This document shows positions 16,821 to 25,412 of a DNA stretch of 64,000 nucleotides, piece after piece. The translations under genes were made by a program, and so were the position numbers. The first letter of the stretch is position 1; each line of letters starts with the position of its first letter. The stretch comes from an uncultured Actinomycetes bacterium (GTDB taxonomy: Bacteria; Actinomycetota; Thermoleophilia; Miltoncostaeales; Miltoncostaeaceae). The notes beneath the pieces were generated by a model. The model searched no databases, had not been told where the DNA came from, and worked only from the letters and a program-made list of their open reading frames with translations. The stretch spans positions 62,001 to 126,000 of the forward strand of contig CAITWD010000018.1 of NCBI GenBank assembly GCA_903896045.1, written 5' to 3'.

Positions 16821-17684
16821 GTGTCCAAGGTCACGATGAGGCAACTGCTGGAATCTGGCGTGCACTTTGGCCACCAGACCCGCCGCTGGAATCCCAAGAT
16901 GAAGCGTTACATCTTCGGTGAGCGCGGGGGGATTTACATCATTGACCTCCAGCAGACGATTACGTTGCTGGAGCGCTCGCAGGACATCTGCCGGGCAATT
17001 GCGGAGCGTGGCGGTACCGTCATGTTCGTCGGCACCAAGAAGCAGACCTCAGACGCGGTGCGCGCACAGGCATTGCGTTGCGGTATGCCGTTCGTCTCGC
17101 ACCGTTGGCTCGGTGGTCTGTTGACCAACTGGGGCACGATGGCCTTGCGGGTCAAGCAACTGCACCAATTGCGTGTGCAACAGCGTGAGGGCCAGCTTGA
17201 GCTGCTCCCGACCCGTGAGCGTCTGACCAAGACCGCGGAGCTCGTCAAGCTCGAAACGAACCTGGGTGGAGTTGCAGAGATGCAGCGCCGTCCGGATGCC
17301 ATCGTGATCGTGGACTTGAAAAAGGAAATGATCGCTGTCGCGGAAGCCAACCGCTTGGGTATTCCGATCATCGGTCTCGTGGACACCAACTGTGATCCTG
17401 ATGAGGCGACCTATGTGATTCCCGGCAACGATGATGCGATTCGTTCGTGCAACCTGATTTTGGGTGCACTTGCTGACGCGATCTTGGAGGGGAAGGGCCT
17501 CGACCCATCGACGGTCGGTCTGCCCGCATCAGCGACACAGGGCGAGGCGCCCGCTGTTGCAGCCGTTGAGGCTCCTGCCGCAGTCGCAGAAGCTCCTGCC
17601 GTTGAGGCTCCTGCCGCAGTCGCAGAAGCTCCTGCCGCGGACGCTCCCGCCACTGAAGAGACTGCTGCGCCTGCCGCAGAGTGA
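16821..17684 (+). CDS. rpsB: 30S ribosomal protein S2
   Basis: Small-subunit protein that joins late in assembly. The 287-residue protein starts [20 protein letters not shown] and contains [27 protein letters not shown] and [15 protein letters not shown], all canonical. After about residue 240 it carries an Ala/Pro/Glu/Val-rich low-complexity tail, encoded partly by a perfect 36-bp tandem duplication. Such acidic tails occur in several actinobacterial S2 proteins. GTG start after GAGGAG. Confidence 0.97.
   Translation: MSKVTMRQLLESGVHFGHQTRRWNPKMKRYIFGERGGIYIIDLQQTITLLERSQDICRAIAERGGTVMFVGTKKQTSDAVRAQALRCGMPFVSHRWLGGLLTNWGTMALRVKQLHQLRVQQREGQLELLPTRERLTKTAELVKLETNLGGVAEMQRRPDAIVIVDLKKEMIAVAEANRLGIPIIGLVDTNCDPDEATYVIPGNDDAIRSCNLILGALADAILEGKGLDPSTVGLPASATQGEAPAVAAVEAPAAVAEAPAVEAPAAVAEAPAADAPATEETAAPAAE
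17565..17636 (+). repeat. Perfect 2 x 36-bp tandem repeat in the rpsB tail
   Basis: Units 17565-17600 and 17601-17636 are identical and encode two copies of [12 protein letters not shown]. The unit is a multiple of 3, so copy-number change would keep frame. Confidence 0.95.
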
Positions 17685-17725
17685 TCGCTGTCGTCTGACC
17701 GGATTCGATTCAAGGAGCACACCAA

Positions 17726-18334
17726 TTGAGCACCGCCATTACCGCGCAGCAGGTGAAGGATCTTCGTGAGAAGACCGGCGTAGGCATGATGGATTGCAAG
17801 AAGGCGCTTGAGGAGACCGCGGGCGATGTTGAGGCCGCGGTCACCTTGTTGCGCAAGAAGGGTGTCGCCGCCGCTGAAAAGCGGGCGGGACGCGCCGCAA
17901 ACGAGGGCATTTGTGACAGCTACATCCACCAGAGCGGCCGCGTTGGCGTGCTCGTCGAAGTCAACTGTGAGACCGACTTCGTTGCGCGCAGTGAGCCATT
18001 CACGGCCTTCGTGCACGACATTGCGATTCAAATCGCTGCAATGAACCCGCTGTTTGTCTCGTCCGAAGAGGTCCCCGAGGCGTGGCTTGCAAACGAGCGT
18101 GACATCGCCGCAGATCAGTCCAAGGACATTCCTGAGCAGGCGCGCGAGCGGGCCGTCGAGGGTCGTATTTCCAAGCGGCTCAAGGAGATCTGCCTTCTCG
18201 ATCAGGAATTCGTTCGTGATCTTGGCGAGAAGAAGCAGCCGACGATCGATGAGCTGCGCGCACGCCTCTCTGCTGAAGTCGGTGAGAACATCACCATCCG
18301 TCGATTTGTTCGATTTGAGCTCGGTGGACAGTAA
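17726..18334 (+). CDS. tsf: Elongation factor Ts, short form
   Basis: Guanine nucleotide exchange factor for EF-Tu. At 202 residues it is the short, single-core-repeat type found in Thermus, cyanobacteria and some actinobacteria. It shows the UBA-like N-terminal [18 protein letters not shown] segment and the EF-Tu contact motif [15 protein letters not shown] start at 17726 after AAGGAGC (17712-17718). Follows rpsB by 41 nt. Confidence 0.96.
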   Translation: MSTAITAQQVKDLREKTGVGMMDCKKALEETAGDVEAAVTLLRKKGVAAAEKRAGRAANEGICDSYIHQSGRVGVLVEVNCETDFVARSEPFTAFVHDIAIQIAAMNPLFVSSEEVPEAWLANERDIAADQSKDIPEQARERAVEGRISKRLKEICLLDQEFVRDLGEKKQPTIDELRARLSAEVGENITIRRFVRFELGGQ

Positions 18335-19091
18335 GCAACACCCGCAGCACTCTGGCACTGAGGCTGGCGCGCCAGCCTCAGTGTTTGGGCGCATCGTCCT
18401 GAAGTTGTCGGGCGAGGCCCTGATGGGGACCAATGACTACGGCATTGACCCCGATCGGGTCACCGCGGTCGCGCGGCAGGTGCGCGAAGCGACCGATATG
18501 GGCGTCGAAGTTGCAATTGTGGTCGGCGCGGGCAACATCTTCCGTGGCGTCAGCGGCACCGCTGCCGGTATGGATCGATCGACCGCCGACTATATGGGCA
18601 TGATCGCCACGATGCTCAATGCACTCGCGATCCAGGATGCGCTTGAAAAGGTGGGATTGGTCACCCGCGTGCAGTCGGCAATTGCCATGCAAGAGGTGGC
18701 AGAGCCCTACATTCGCAGGCGGGCCATGCGCCACCTGGAAAAGAAGCGCGTGGTGATTTTTGCCGGCGGGACGGGAAACCCGTTCTTTACGACCGACACG
18801 ACGGCGGCACTTCGTGCGCTGGAAATCGGCGCCGAATGCATTTTGATGGCCAAAAACAATGTCGAAGGTGTCCTCGATGCGGATCCCCGCGTGGTGCCGA
18901 CCGCAACCTTGATTCCCAAGCTCAGCCACATGGAAGCGATTGAGCGGGGGCTGAAAGTGATGGACACCACTGCATTGACGCTGTGTATGGACAATCGCCT
19001 GCCGATTTTGGTCTTCAACATGGCCGACGAAGCAAACATTGGACGAATTTTGCGCGGTGACCATGTCGGAACCCGAGTGACGACGGACTAA
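18324..19091 (+). CDS. pyrH: Uridylate kinase (UMP kinase)
   Basis: Phosphorylates UMP to UDP; allosteric hexamer. Core motifs are [43 protein letters not shown] and [10 protein letters not shown]. The start is uncertain. GTG 18324, overlapping tsf by 11 nt, gives 255 residues with a 19-residue polar extension; GTG 18381 gives a compact protein beginning [11 protein letters not shown] but lies in a 28-bp palindrome and has no ribosome site. I prefer 18324. Actinobacterial PyrH proteins often have such extensions. Confidence 0.93.
   Translation: MDSKQHPQHSGTEAGAPASVFGRIVLKLSGEALMGTNDYGIDPDRVTAVARQVREATDMGVEVAIVVGAGNIFRGVSGTAAGMDRSTADYMGMIATMLNALAIQDALEKVGLVTRVQSAIAMQEVAEPYIRRRAMRHLEKKRVVIFAGGTGNPFFTTDTTAALRALEIGAECILMAKNNVEGVLDADPRVVPTATLIPKLSHMEAIERGLKVMDTTALTLCMDNRLPILVFNMADEANIGRILRGDHVGTRVTTD
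18356..18383. repeat. 28-bp perfect palindrome across the 5' end of pyrH
   Basis: Each half is 14 bp (CACTGAGGCTGGCG and its exact reverse complement), with no spacer. It lies 21 nt after the tsf stop and ends on the candidate GTG at 18381. In RNA it would fold into a stable hairpin. It may be a tsf terminator or attenuator, an RNase processing site, or a translation-control element for pyrH. Confidence 0.85.
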
Positions 19092-19101
19092 GGAGCAACC
19101 C

Positions 19102-19656
19102 ATGAGAGAACGACTCGACGACGCAAAGCGACGTATGGAGGGTGCCACCAAGGCGTTCGTCAACGAGATTGGATCTGTGCGCACTGGGCGTGCATCCACC
19201 GCATTGCTCGACCGCATCACCGTTGATGCCTATGGGGTCAAAACCCCCATCAACCAGCTTGCCCAAATTTCCGCTCCCGAGGCACGGCTGTTGACCGTCT
19301 CGCCATACGACCGGGGATTGTTTGCCAGCATCGAGAAGGCGATTCAAGAATCCGATCTGGGATTGACCCCCAACAATGACGGTCAGGTCATTCGCATTGG
19401 GATCCCGCAGTTGTCGGAGGAGCGCCGCAAGGAGTTTGTGAAGCTCATCGGCAAGATGGCCGAAGAGGCCCGCGTTGCTGTACGGAATGTTCGCCGCGAT
19501 GTCCTCAATGAGATCAAGCGCGCGGAAAAAGACGGTGATGTCTCAAAGAATGACGTCAGCCGGGTGCAGGATGACGTCCAAAAGCTGACCGATGCAGAGA
19601 TCAAGCAGATCGACGAGCACCTGCGCCGCAAAGAAGCCGAGATTCTCGAGGTGTAA
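19102..19656 (+). CDS. frr: Ribosome recycling factor
   Basis: Works with EF-G to split post-termination ribosomes. The 184 residues match the usual 185. Visible segments are FVNEIGSVRTGRASTALLD, NQLAQISAPEARLLTVSPYD and RKEFVKLIGKMAEEARVAVR, then the charged helical hairpin to the end. ATG 19102 follows AAGGAGC. Conserved pyrH-frr order. Confidence 0.97.
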   Translation: MRERLDDAKRRMEGATKAFVNEIGSVRTGRASTALLDRITVDAYGVKTPINQLAQISAPEARLLTVSPYDRGLFASIEKAIQESDLGLTPNNDGQVIRIGIPQLSEERRKEFVKLIGKMAEEARVAVRNVRRDVLNEIKRAEKDGDVSKNDVSRVQDDVQKLTDAEIKQIDEHLRRKEAEILEV

Positions 19657-19658
19657 GG

Positions 19659-19682
19659 CAGCGCTCCCGTCGGGAGCCGCTG
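19659..19682 (+). terminator. Possible weak hairpin after frr
   Basis: CAGCGCTCCC-GTC-GGGAGCCGCTG folds into a stem of about 10 bp with one bulge, in the 36-nt space between frr and uppS. No U-tract follows, so it may be only a processing or attenuation site. Confidence 0.35.
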
Positions 19683-19692
19683 TGGCCAGACT

Positions 19693-20457
19693 ATGACCTT
19701 TTCATCACGCATCTCGGCGGCTCGTTCCGCATTGCGATTAGGGCGTTCCGCGCGATCGCAACCGCGTGTTCCGCTGGGGCGGGTGCCGAAGTCGGTGGCG
19801 ATCATCATGGATGGGAATGGTCGATGGGCGCGGTCGCATAATGTGCCGATTGCCGCGGGGCATCGCGCCGGGGCTCGCGCCCTCAAAGAGGTGGTCCGTC
19901 GCGCCGGTGATATCGGGGTGTCTGATCTGACGGTATTTTCGTTCTCCACCGAGAACTGGAACCGCCCGAAGGATGAGGTCGATGACTTGATGACACTCTT
20001 TTCGGAAATGATCGACCGCGAGGTCCCCGAGCTCGATGCCGAAGGTGTGCAAATGCGGTTTATCGGGCGCCGAGATGATCTTGCACCGGCACTTCGTGCC
20101 CGCATTGAGGACGCCGAACGCCGAACGGGTGAGAACACTCGCCTGCGGCTCTTTATCGCCATGAACTACGGTGGTCGCCAGGAAATCCTCGACGCCGTCT
20201 CGCGCCTCGCGAGCGTGCCGGAGGATGGGGTCACTGAGGATGCATTTCGCGCAGCTCTCTATGGCCCTGATTTGATCGATCCGGAGCTGGTCATCCGGAC
20301 CAGCGGTGAACAACGTCTCTCGAATTTCTTGTTGTGGCAGTCCGCCTATGCCGAGCTCTATTTCTCGGACAAATTGTGGCCAGATTTCACGGCCGACGAT
20401 CTTGAATTGGCTGTTGCGCACTACGGTACTCGCGAGCGTCGGTTTGGTGGACGATGA
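19693..20457 (+). CDS. uppS: Isoprenyl diphosphate synthase (undecaprenyl diphosphate synthase type)
   Basis: cis-Prenyltransferase making the lipid carrier for cell-wall synthesis. The 254-residue protein has AIIMDGNGRWA with the catalytic Asp, GHRAGARALKEVV, VFSFSTENWNRP, and the C-terminal DPELVIRTSGEQRLSNFLLW region. About 30 basic residues precede the core. Actinobacteria often carry two such enzymes with different chain lengths, so the exact product length is not certain. Overlaps cdsA by 4 nt. Confidence 0.92.
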   Translation: MTFSSRISAARSALRLGRSARSQPRVPLGRVPKSVAIIMDGNGRWARSHNVPIAAGHRAGARALKEVVRRAGDIGVSDLTVFSFSTENWNRPKDEVDDLMTLFSEMIDREVPELDAEGVQMRFIGRRDDLAPALRARIEDAERRTGENTRLRLFIAMNYGGRQEILDAVSRLASVPEDGVTEDAFRAALYGPDLIDPELVIRTSGEQRLSNFLLWQSAYAELYFSDKLWPDFTADDLELAVAHYGTRERRFGGR

Positions 20458-21545
20458 GCCCGCGCTTTCCATCTTTTGGCCGTCGCGGCCGCGACGAGGC
20501 CGATCCTCTTTTGGATGTCGACGACCTCTTCGACAACGAGTCGACGCGCGATCACCCGATCATTGATGCATCTGCGCATTCGTTGGAGCCTGACGCCATC
20601 GATGATGATCCCGCTGTCGGGCGCGTCGAGCTGCCCGACGACAACGACGACGTCAATGACGACAACGATTTCGACGACGAGGATACGTTCCTCGACGACC
20701 GCGAGGATCACCGACGTCAGGGCCGGGGTCTTGGGGCACGCCTTGCCGCGGGGAGTGCATTTGGGTCGCGGATCGCAATCGCCATACCCGGTGTGATTCT
20801 GGGGATCATCGTGGTAGTGGTAGGCGGCGGAATTTTCGCAGCCGTGGTTGGCCTGATCGCGATTTTGGCGATGTATGAGTTCTATTCGCTCACCGCCGCG
20901 TGGCGCCCATTGCGATGGGCGGGATACCTCGCAGTCATCGCATCGATTCTTGGTGCGTGGGGGTACTCCTCGGGCGACCGGGGGGTGGTCCTGGGGGTTG
21001 GGGTGGGTCTTGGGTGTACGGCGCTTGCGGGACTTCTTGTTGCGCGCCGAGATGACATCACCGGGCGCATGGCAACCACGGTCTTTGGAGTGTTTTATGT
21101 TGCGGTGCCCTTTGGACTCTTAGTTGCCATGCGGCAGTTGCCGCATGGTGGGGGAGCAGTCGCCAATGTGCTGGTGGGGACCTGGGTGTTTGACACCGCA
21201 TCCTTTGTGGGCGGCAAGCTCTGGGGGAGGCGTCGTATTGCCCCATTCGTGTCGCCCGGAAAGACCCTTGAGGGCCTGATGACCGGGCTTGTGGTCGGGA
21301 CAGCCGCCGTGTGGGTTGCGGGGCTCTATATGGATTGGATATCCGGGTGGGATTCACTGATTTTGGGTGTCGTGATTTGCGTCGCAGGATTTATCGGGGA
21401 CCTGTTTGAATCGATGCTCAAGCGCGATATCGGTGTCAAGGATTCGGGCCGCGTCCTGTTGGGGCATGGCGGAATTCTTGATCGCTTTGACGCCTTGATG
21501 TTCGCCACCGTGGCGGCGTACTTCGTGACCGTCGCGCTGACGTAA
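20454..21545 (+). CDS. cdsA: Phosphatidate cytidylyltransferase with acidic N-terminal extension
   Basis: Makes CDP-diacylglycerol from CTP and phosphatidic acid in the membrane. The 363-residue protein ends with the family signature ESMLKRDIGVKDSGRVLLGH and GGILDRFDALM, after about seven predicted membrane helices. Before the first helix there is a roughly 100-residue cytosolic extension very rich in Asp and Asn (around residues 17-85, with runs such as DDNDDVNDDNDFDDED), absent from standard CdsA. The role of the extension is unknown. Convergent with the MarR gene, 2 nt apart. Confidence 0.93.
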   Translation: MSPRFPSFGRRGRDEADPLLDVDDLFDNESTRDHPIIDASAHSLEPDAIDDDPAVGRVELPDDNDDVNDDNDFDDEDTFLDDREDHRRQGRGLGARLAAGSAFGSRIAIAIPGVILGIIVVVVGGGIFAAVVGLIAILAMYEFYSLTAAWRPLRWAGYLAVIASILGAWGYSSGDRGVVLGVGVGLGCTALAGLLVARRDDITGRMATTVFGVFYVAVPFGLLVAMRQLPHGGGAVANVLVGTWVFDTASFVGGKLWGRRRIAPFVSPGKTLEGLMTGLVVGTAAVWVAGLYMDWISGWDSLILGVVICVAGFIGDLFESMLKRDIGVKDSGRVLLGHGGILDRFDALMFATVAAYFVTVALT

Positions 21546-21547
21546 AA

Positions 21548-22027
21548 CTAGGTCGCGCGATTCGACTCGTGGAGCTCGCCGGTTTCCGGCAGTGCATCCA
21601 AGAGACGCCCGAGGAGCTCGGCAAGTGTTGCGCGCTCACTGGTATCGAGCGCCGCAAAGGCGCCAGACTCGAGATCGGCGACCGCCTCGCGTCCGGCGGC
21701 TGCGACGTTGCGTCCCTCATCGGTAATGCGCACTTTGATGATGCGTTTGTCGGTGACATCGCGGGTGCGTTCGACAAGGCCATCGCGTTCAAGCCGGTCG
21801 ATCATTCGACACATGCTTGGTGCTTCCACCCGTTGCCGGCGTGCAAGCTCAGCTTGGGAGATGTCGTCGTGATCTGCCAGACGCAGGAGGGCCCCGAGTG
21901 CCGGTGCCCCTCCGGCTTGGGTATCGATCTTGGTGTCGGCCATCGTGCGAATCAGGCGCCCGGCAACAACAAGCCGCCAACTCAGTAGCTCATCAATGCC
22001 CTGCGGGGATGTCGATGCATCAGTCAT
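21548..22027 (-). CDS. MarR-family transcriptional regulator
   Basis: Winged-helix dimeric regulator of 159 residues. The DNA-binding part reads ISQAELARRQRVEAPSMCRM then IDRLERDGLVERTRDVTDKR with the wing, flanked by helices for dimerisation. ATG at 22027. It is divergent from the M42 peptidase gene across 84 nt that contain a palindromic site, so it probably regulates that gene and itself. Ligand unknown. Confidence 0.87.
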   Translation of the reverse strand: MTDASTSPQGIDELLSWRLVVAGRLIRTMADTKIDTQAGGAPALGALLRLADHDDISQAELARRQRVEAPSMCRMIDRLERDGLVERTRDVTDKRIIKVRITDEGRNVAAAGREAVADLESGAFAALDTSERATLAELLGRLLDALPETGELHESNRAT

Positions 22028-22085
22028 ATGCGGATTCGTGTCGTGCGATCCTGCCTACGGACAGCATACAAACGAATTTTTTAAC

Positions 22086-22108
22086 GTACACCGTTGTGTA
22101 GCGTGTAC
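22086..22108. promoter_or_regulatory. Candidate MarR operator overlapping the M42 peptidase promoter
   Basis: GTACAC (22086-22091) and GTGTAC (22103-22108) form an inverted repeat with an 11-nt spacer. The right arm overlaps TAGCGT (22099-22104), a TAnnnT element exactly 7 nt before the peptidase ATG. A repressor bound here would block that promoter. Confidence 0.5.
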
Positions 22109-22111
22109 GAC

Positions 22112-23161
22112 ATGAACTTTGCGCTGTTATCTGAGCTGTGCCGCACACCGGGAGCACCCGGCCATGAAGAGCAGATCCGCGCGGTTGTGGATCGCGAGTT
22201 GCGCCCGTTGGTCGATGAGGTCTGGGTTGACCCACTTGGCAGCCTGGTGGCTCACAAGCGTGGAGATGGGCCGCGATTGATGCTGTGCGCCCATATGGAT
22301 GAGATCTCATTCATGGTGCAGCACATTGAGGACTCCGGATACTTGCGCGTGATCCCCTTAGGAGGGTTTGATCCAAAGACCCTGACCGCACAGCGGGTCA
22401 TCGTCCACGGGCGTGAGGACCTGTTGGGGGTCATGGGCACGACGGCAGTTCATTTGATGAGCGAGGAGGACCGAAAACGTCCCCCGAAGCTTGAGGATTA
22501 CTACATCGATATCGGGCTTCCCGTCGATCGCGTGCGCGATCTGGTGCGCCCGGGTGACGTGGTGACCCGTGAACGCGACCTGTCACAACTCGGCGATCTT
22601 GTCACCAGCAAAAGTCTCGATAACCGGGCCGGCTTATACGTCATGATCGAGGCAATTCGGGCCCTCGGGGCGCATGAGTGTGATGTGTACGCAGTTGCTG
22701 CCGTCCAAGAAGAGGTGGGGCTTCGTGGCGCACGGGTAGCGGCGTCGCGCATTACGCCGCACATTGGGCTGGCAATCGACATCACCCTTGCAAATGATGG
22801 ACCGGGAATTCCATCTCATCAGCACGTCAGCCAGGTCGGTGGTGGCGCGGCCATCAAGGTCTATGACACCAGCGTGATTGTCCCGACCGAGGTCGTGGAG
22901 CATTTGGTCAGCATCGCGGAGCGCCGCGATATCGCGCACCAGCTTGAGGTGATGCCACGCGGCGGCACAGATACCCGTGAATTGCAGTTATCAGGAGTGG
23001 GATCAATCGCGGGCTGCGTCTCGATTCCCACCCGGTATGTGCATCAGTCGGTTGAGACGCTCGACCCGCGCGATCTTGATTCGGCAGTTGCCCTTGTCGC
23101 AGCGTTTTGTGAAACCGCCCATGAGCTCCCCAATCTTCACCTGGGGCCAACGAGCGCATAA
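22112..23161 (+). CDS. M42-family metallo-aminopeptidase (tetrahedral aminopeptidase/FrvX type)
   Basis: Cytosolic dodecameric aminopeptidase family with two metal ions. The 349-residue protein contains MLCAHMDEISFMV (metal His), SLDNRAGLYVMIEAI (bridging Asp), AVQEEVGLRGARVA (catalytic Glu pair), GLAIDITLANDGPG (metal Asp) and PTRYVHQSVETLD (metal His). Full length for the family. ATG 22112 is supported by TAGCGT-N7-ATG. Likely controlled by the divergent MarR protein. Could process peptides or, as in some members, glycoside-linked substrates. Confidence 0.9.
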   Translation: MNFALLSELCRTPGAPGHEEQIRAVVDRELRPLVDEVWVDPLGSLVAHKRGDGPRLMLCAHMDEISFMVQHIEDSGYLRVIPLGGFDPKTLTAQRVIVHGREDLLGVMGTTAVHLMSEEDRKRPPKLEDYYIDIGLPVDRVRDLVRPGDVVTRERDLSQLGDLVTSKSLDNRAGLYVMIEAIRALGAHECDVYAVAAVQEEVGLRGARVAASRITPHIGLAIDITLANDGPGIPSHQHVSQVGGGAAIKVYDTSVIVPTEVVEHLVSIAERRDIAHQLEVMPRGGTDTRELQLSGVGSIAGCVSIPTRYVHQSVETLDPRDLDSAVALVAAFCETAHELPNLHLGPTSA

Positions 23162-23194
23162 CCGCATCCGGGAGGGTGGAGGCCAACCCCCCGC

Positions 23195-23208
23195 TAGACT
23201 CTTGGATT
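23195..23208 (+). promoter_or_regulatory. Leaderless-type -10 element before dxr
   Basis: TAGACT at 23195-23200, then 8 nt, then GTG 23209. No ribosome site lies in the spacer. Confidence 0.5.
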
Positions 23209-24315
23209 GTGCGACGCATCTTGGTGTTAGGTTCGACGGGATCGATCGGCGTTCAGGCGCTCGATGTGATTTCGCGATCCCCGGATCTTTCCGTCTGCGG
23301 GCTCGCCTGCGGGACGCAAATCGAGGTGCTGCGCGCCCAAGCCGTCGCACACGGGGTTGTGCACACCACATGCGCTGCCGGGGGTGGCACGCTCACCGCG
23401 AGCCAGGATCTTGGGGAACTCATTGACGCCACACAGCCTGACGTGGTGCTGAATGGATTTGTGGGTGCCGCAGGATTGGCCCCAACCCTTGCCGCACTCG
23501 AGCGTGGGATTGGCGTGGCGCTTGCCAACAAAGAGAGCCTTGTCGTCGGTGGAGAGATTGTCGCCAAGGTGCGTGCGTCAACCGGGGCGATGCTTGTCCC
23601 GGTGGATTCTGAGCACTCGGCCATCTTTCAGCTCCTGGCGGATATTCCACCCGCCCGCGTGCGGACAATTGTCTTGACCGCCTCCGGCGGGCCATTTCGA
23701 GGACGCGATACTGCCGCACTTCGTGACGTGCGGGTGGCAGAAGCCCTTGCGCATCCCACATGGAGCATGGGGGCAAAGATCACCATTGATTCGGCGACCA
23801 TGATGAATAAGGGCTTGGAGATCATCGAGGCGCATCACCTATTTGGTGTCGGGTATGACCAGATTCAAGTTGTGGTGCATCCCCAGTCGCTCGTGCATGG
23901 GATGGTGCGCTTGGATGACGGATCGGTGATGTCGCATCTCGGGCCCCCAGATATGCGGGTGCCGATCGGGTATGCATTGCGCTGGCCCGACCCACCACCC
24001 GAAAACACACCGCTGCCCCTTGCAGGAATGACCTTGGAGTTTTTGGAACCCGATCCAACGACCTTTCGATGCCTCGCCCTTGCCGTCGAGGCGGGGCGCG
24101 CGGGAGGAACCGCACCTGCGGTGCTCAATGGCGCAAACGAGGTCGCAGTCGCCGCATTTCTCAACGACGAGATCGGATTTCTCGATATCGCGGCCGTGGT
24201 TGCGGCGGCGCTTGACGAGATTCCTGTCGGACCCGGCGATGAGCTCGAATCGGTACTCGAGGCCGACAGAATGAGTCGCGATGTCGCGCTGTCGCAGATG
24301 CGGAGCCTTGCCTGA
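23209..24315 (+). CDS. dxr: 1-deoxy-D-xylulose 5-phosphate reductoisomerase
   Basis: Second enzyme of the MEP isoprenoid pathway and target of fosmidomycin. The 368-residue protein has the NADPH motif LVLGSTGSIGVQALDVI, ALANKESLVVGGEIV, VPVDSEHSAIFQLL (metal Asp/Glu), TASGGPFRG and ATMMNKGLEIIEAHHLF. GTG 23209 is favoured because of the -10 element 8 nt upstream; an in-frame start at 23176 would add 11 residues. Overlaps rseP by one base; the dxr-rseP-ispG order is conserved in many bacteria. Confidence 0.95.
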   Translation: MRRILVLGSTGSIGVQALDVISRSPDLSVCGLACGTQIEVLRAQAVAHGVVHTTCAAGGGTLTASQDLGELIDATQPDVVLNGFVGAAGLAPTLAALERGIGVALANKESLVVGGEIVAKVRASTGAMLVPVDSEHSAIFQLLADIPPARVRTIVLTASGGPFRGRDTAALRDVRVAEALAHPTWSMGAKITIDSATMMNKGLEIIEAHHLFGVGYDQIQVVVHPQSLVHGMVRLDDGSVMSHLGPPDMRVPIGYALRWPDPPPENTPLPLAGMTLEFLEPDPTTFRCLALAVEAGRAGGTAPAVLNGANEVAVAAFLNDEIGFLDIAAVVAAALDEIPVGPGDELESVLEADRMSRDVALSQMRSLA

Positions 24316-25400
24316 TGACGACCGCCAATTACATCGCACAGTTCATTGGCATCTTGATCTTTTTGGTGATCATCCATGAGGCGGGCCACATGGTTGTTGC
24401 CAAATGGTGCGGGATGCGTGTGGAGCGTTTCTCGATATTCATGGGCCGCGAATTGTTCGGATTTACCCGCGGCGAGACCCGCTATGGGCTTGGGTGGCTG
24501 CCAATTGGCGGCTACGTAAAGATCAGCGGGATGAACCGCGATGAGCAGATCCCCGAGGAGTTGGTGCCGCGGGCCTATTACGCAGCGAGCCTGCCACGCA
24601 AGGTGGCGACGATCGCCGCGGGCCCGCTTGTCAATTTGTTGTTTGCCGTTCTTGCATTCAGCGCGATGTATTGGGTAGGCATTCCCAACAATGGTGCCCC
24701 GACCACCCGATTGGCACAGATCGAGGTGGCCTCGCCGGCGGCGCACATCGGAATACGGCCCGGCGATCACCTGCTTGCGATCAACGGGGTAAAAAGCTCC
24801 GACCCTGCAGTCTTTCGCCAGCAGCTCAGCACGCACCCCGATCAGCGCGTGATTGTGACCTATGAGCACGCCGGAACCCCGGTCACCCGTGCGGTCACAT
24901 TGCAGTCGGTGAACGCGAATGGTGCCGCCTGTGATCCGCATACGAGTACCAAATGCGTGGGGCATCTTGGAGTTGGCTTTGGGTATGCAACCGAGAGGGC
25001 CGGATTCGCTGACGGAATTCATAAGGGCGGGACATATACCTGGTATGTCATGCATGAAACCGTGACCCGGACGGTGCAGACCCCAAATCAGGTGCAAAGT
25101 GTTGTCGGGGTCGGCGCCTTCTACACCGAGGTCGCCTCACAAGGGTTCGCCACGATCTTGGCCTTTGCCGGATTGCTGAGTCTGGCGCTTGCGATTTTTA
25201 ATCTCATTCCCATCCCGCCGCTTGATGGGGGGCACATTCTCTTTGCGGTCATGGAGCGCATCCGAGGCCGTGCCTTTGCCGCCGCCACGTACGAGCGTGC
25301 GGCAGTGGTGGGAATCACACTGATGGTGATTTTGTTTGTGGTGGTGCTCCAAAAGGATGTCTTGAATATCGTCCATGGCACCGTCCTTCCCGGAAAGTAG
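24315..25400 (+). CDS. rseP: Site-2 protease family zinc metalloprotease (RseP/Rip1-like)
   Basis: Intramembrane protease (M50B) that releases anti-sigma factors or clips signal peptides. The 361-residue protein has the zinc motif HEAGH at residues 21-25 in the first membrane helix, a PDZ domain at about residues 130-200 (GIRPGDHLLAINGVKSSDP), and the second active-site motif NLIPIPPLDGGHILF near residue 300. Four membrane helices are expected. The ATG overlaps the dxr stop. Confidence 0.93.
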   Translation: MTTANYIAQFIGILIFLVIIHEAGHMVVAKWCGMRVERFSIFMGRELFGFTRGETRYGLGWLPIGGYVKISGMNRDEQIPEELVPRAYYAASLPRKVATIAAGPLVNLLFAVLAFSAMYWVGIPNNGAPTTRLAQIEVASPAAHIGIRPGDHLLAINGVKSSDPAVFRQQLSTHPDQRVIVTYEHAGTPVTRAVTLQSVNANGAACDPHTSTKCVGHLGVGFGYATERAGFADGIHKGGTYTWYVMHETVTRTVQTPNQVQSVVGVGAFYTEVASQGFATILAFAGLLSLALAIFNLIPIPPLDGGHILFAVMERIRGRAFAAATYERAAVVGITLMVILFVVVLQKDVLNIVHGTVLPGK

Positions 25401-25412
25401 ATTTCACCCGGT

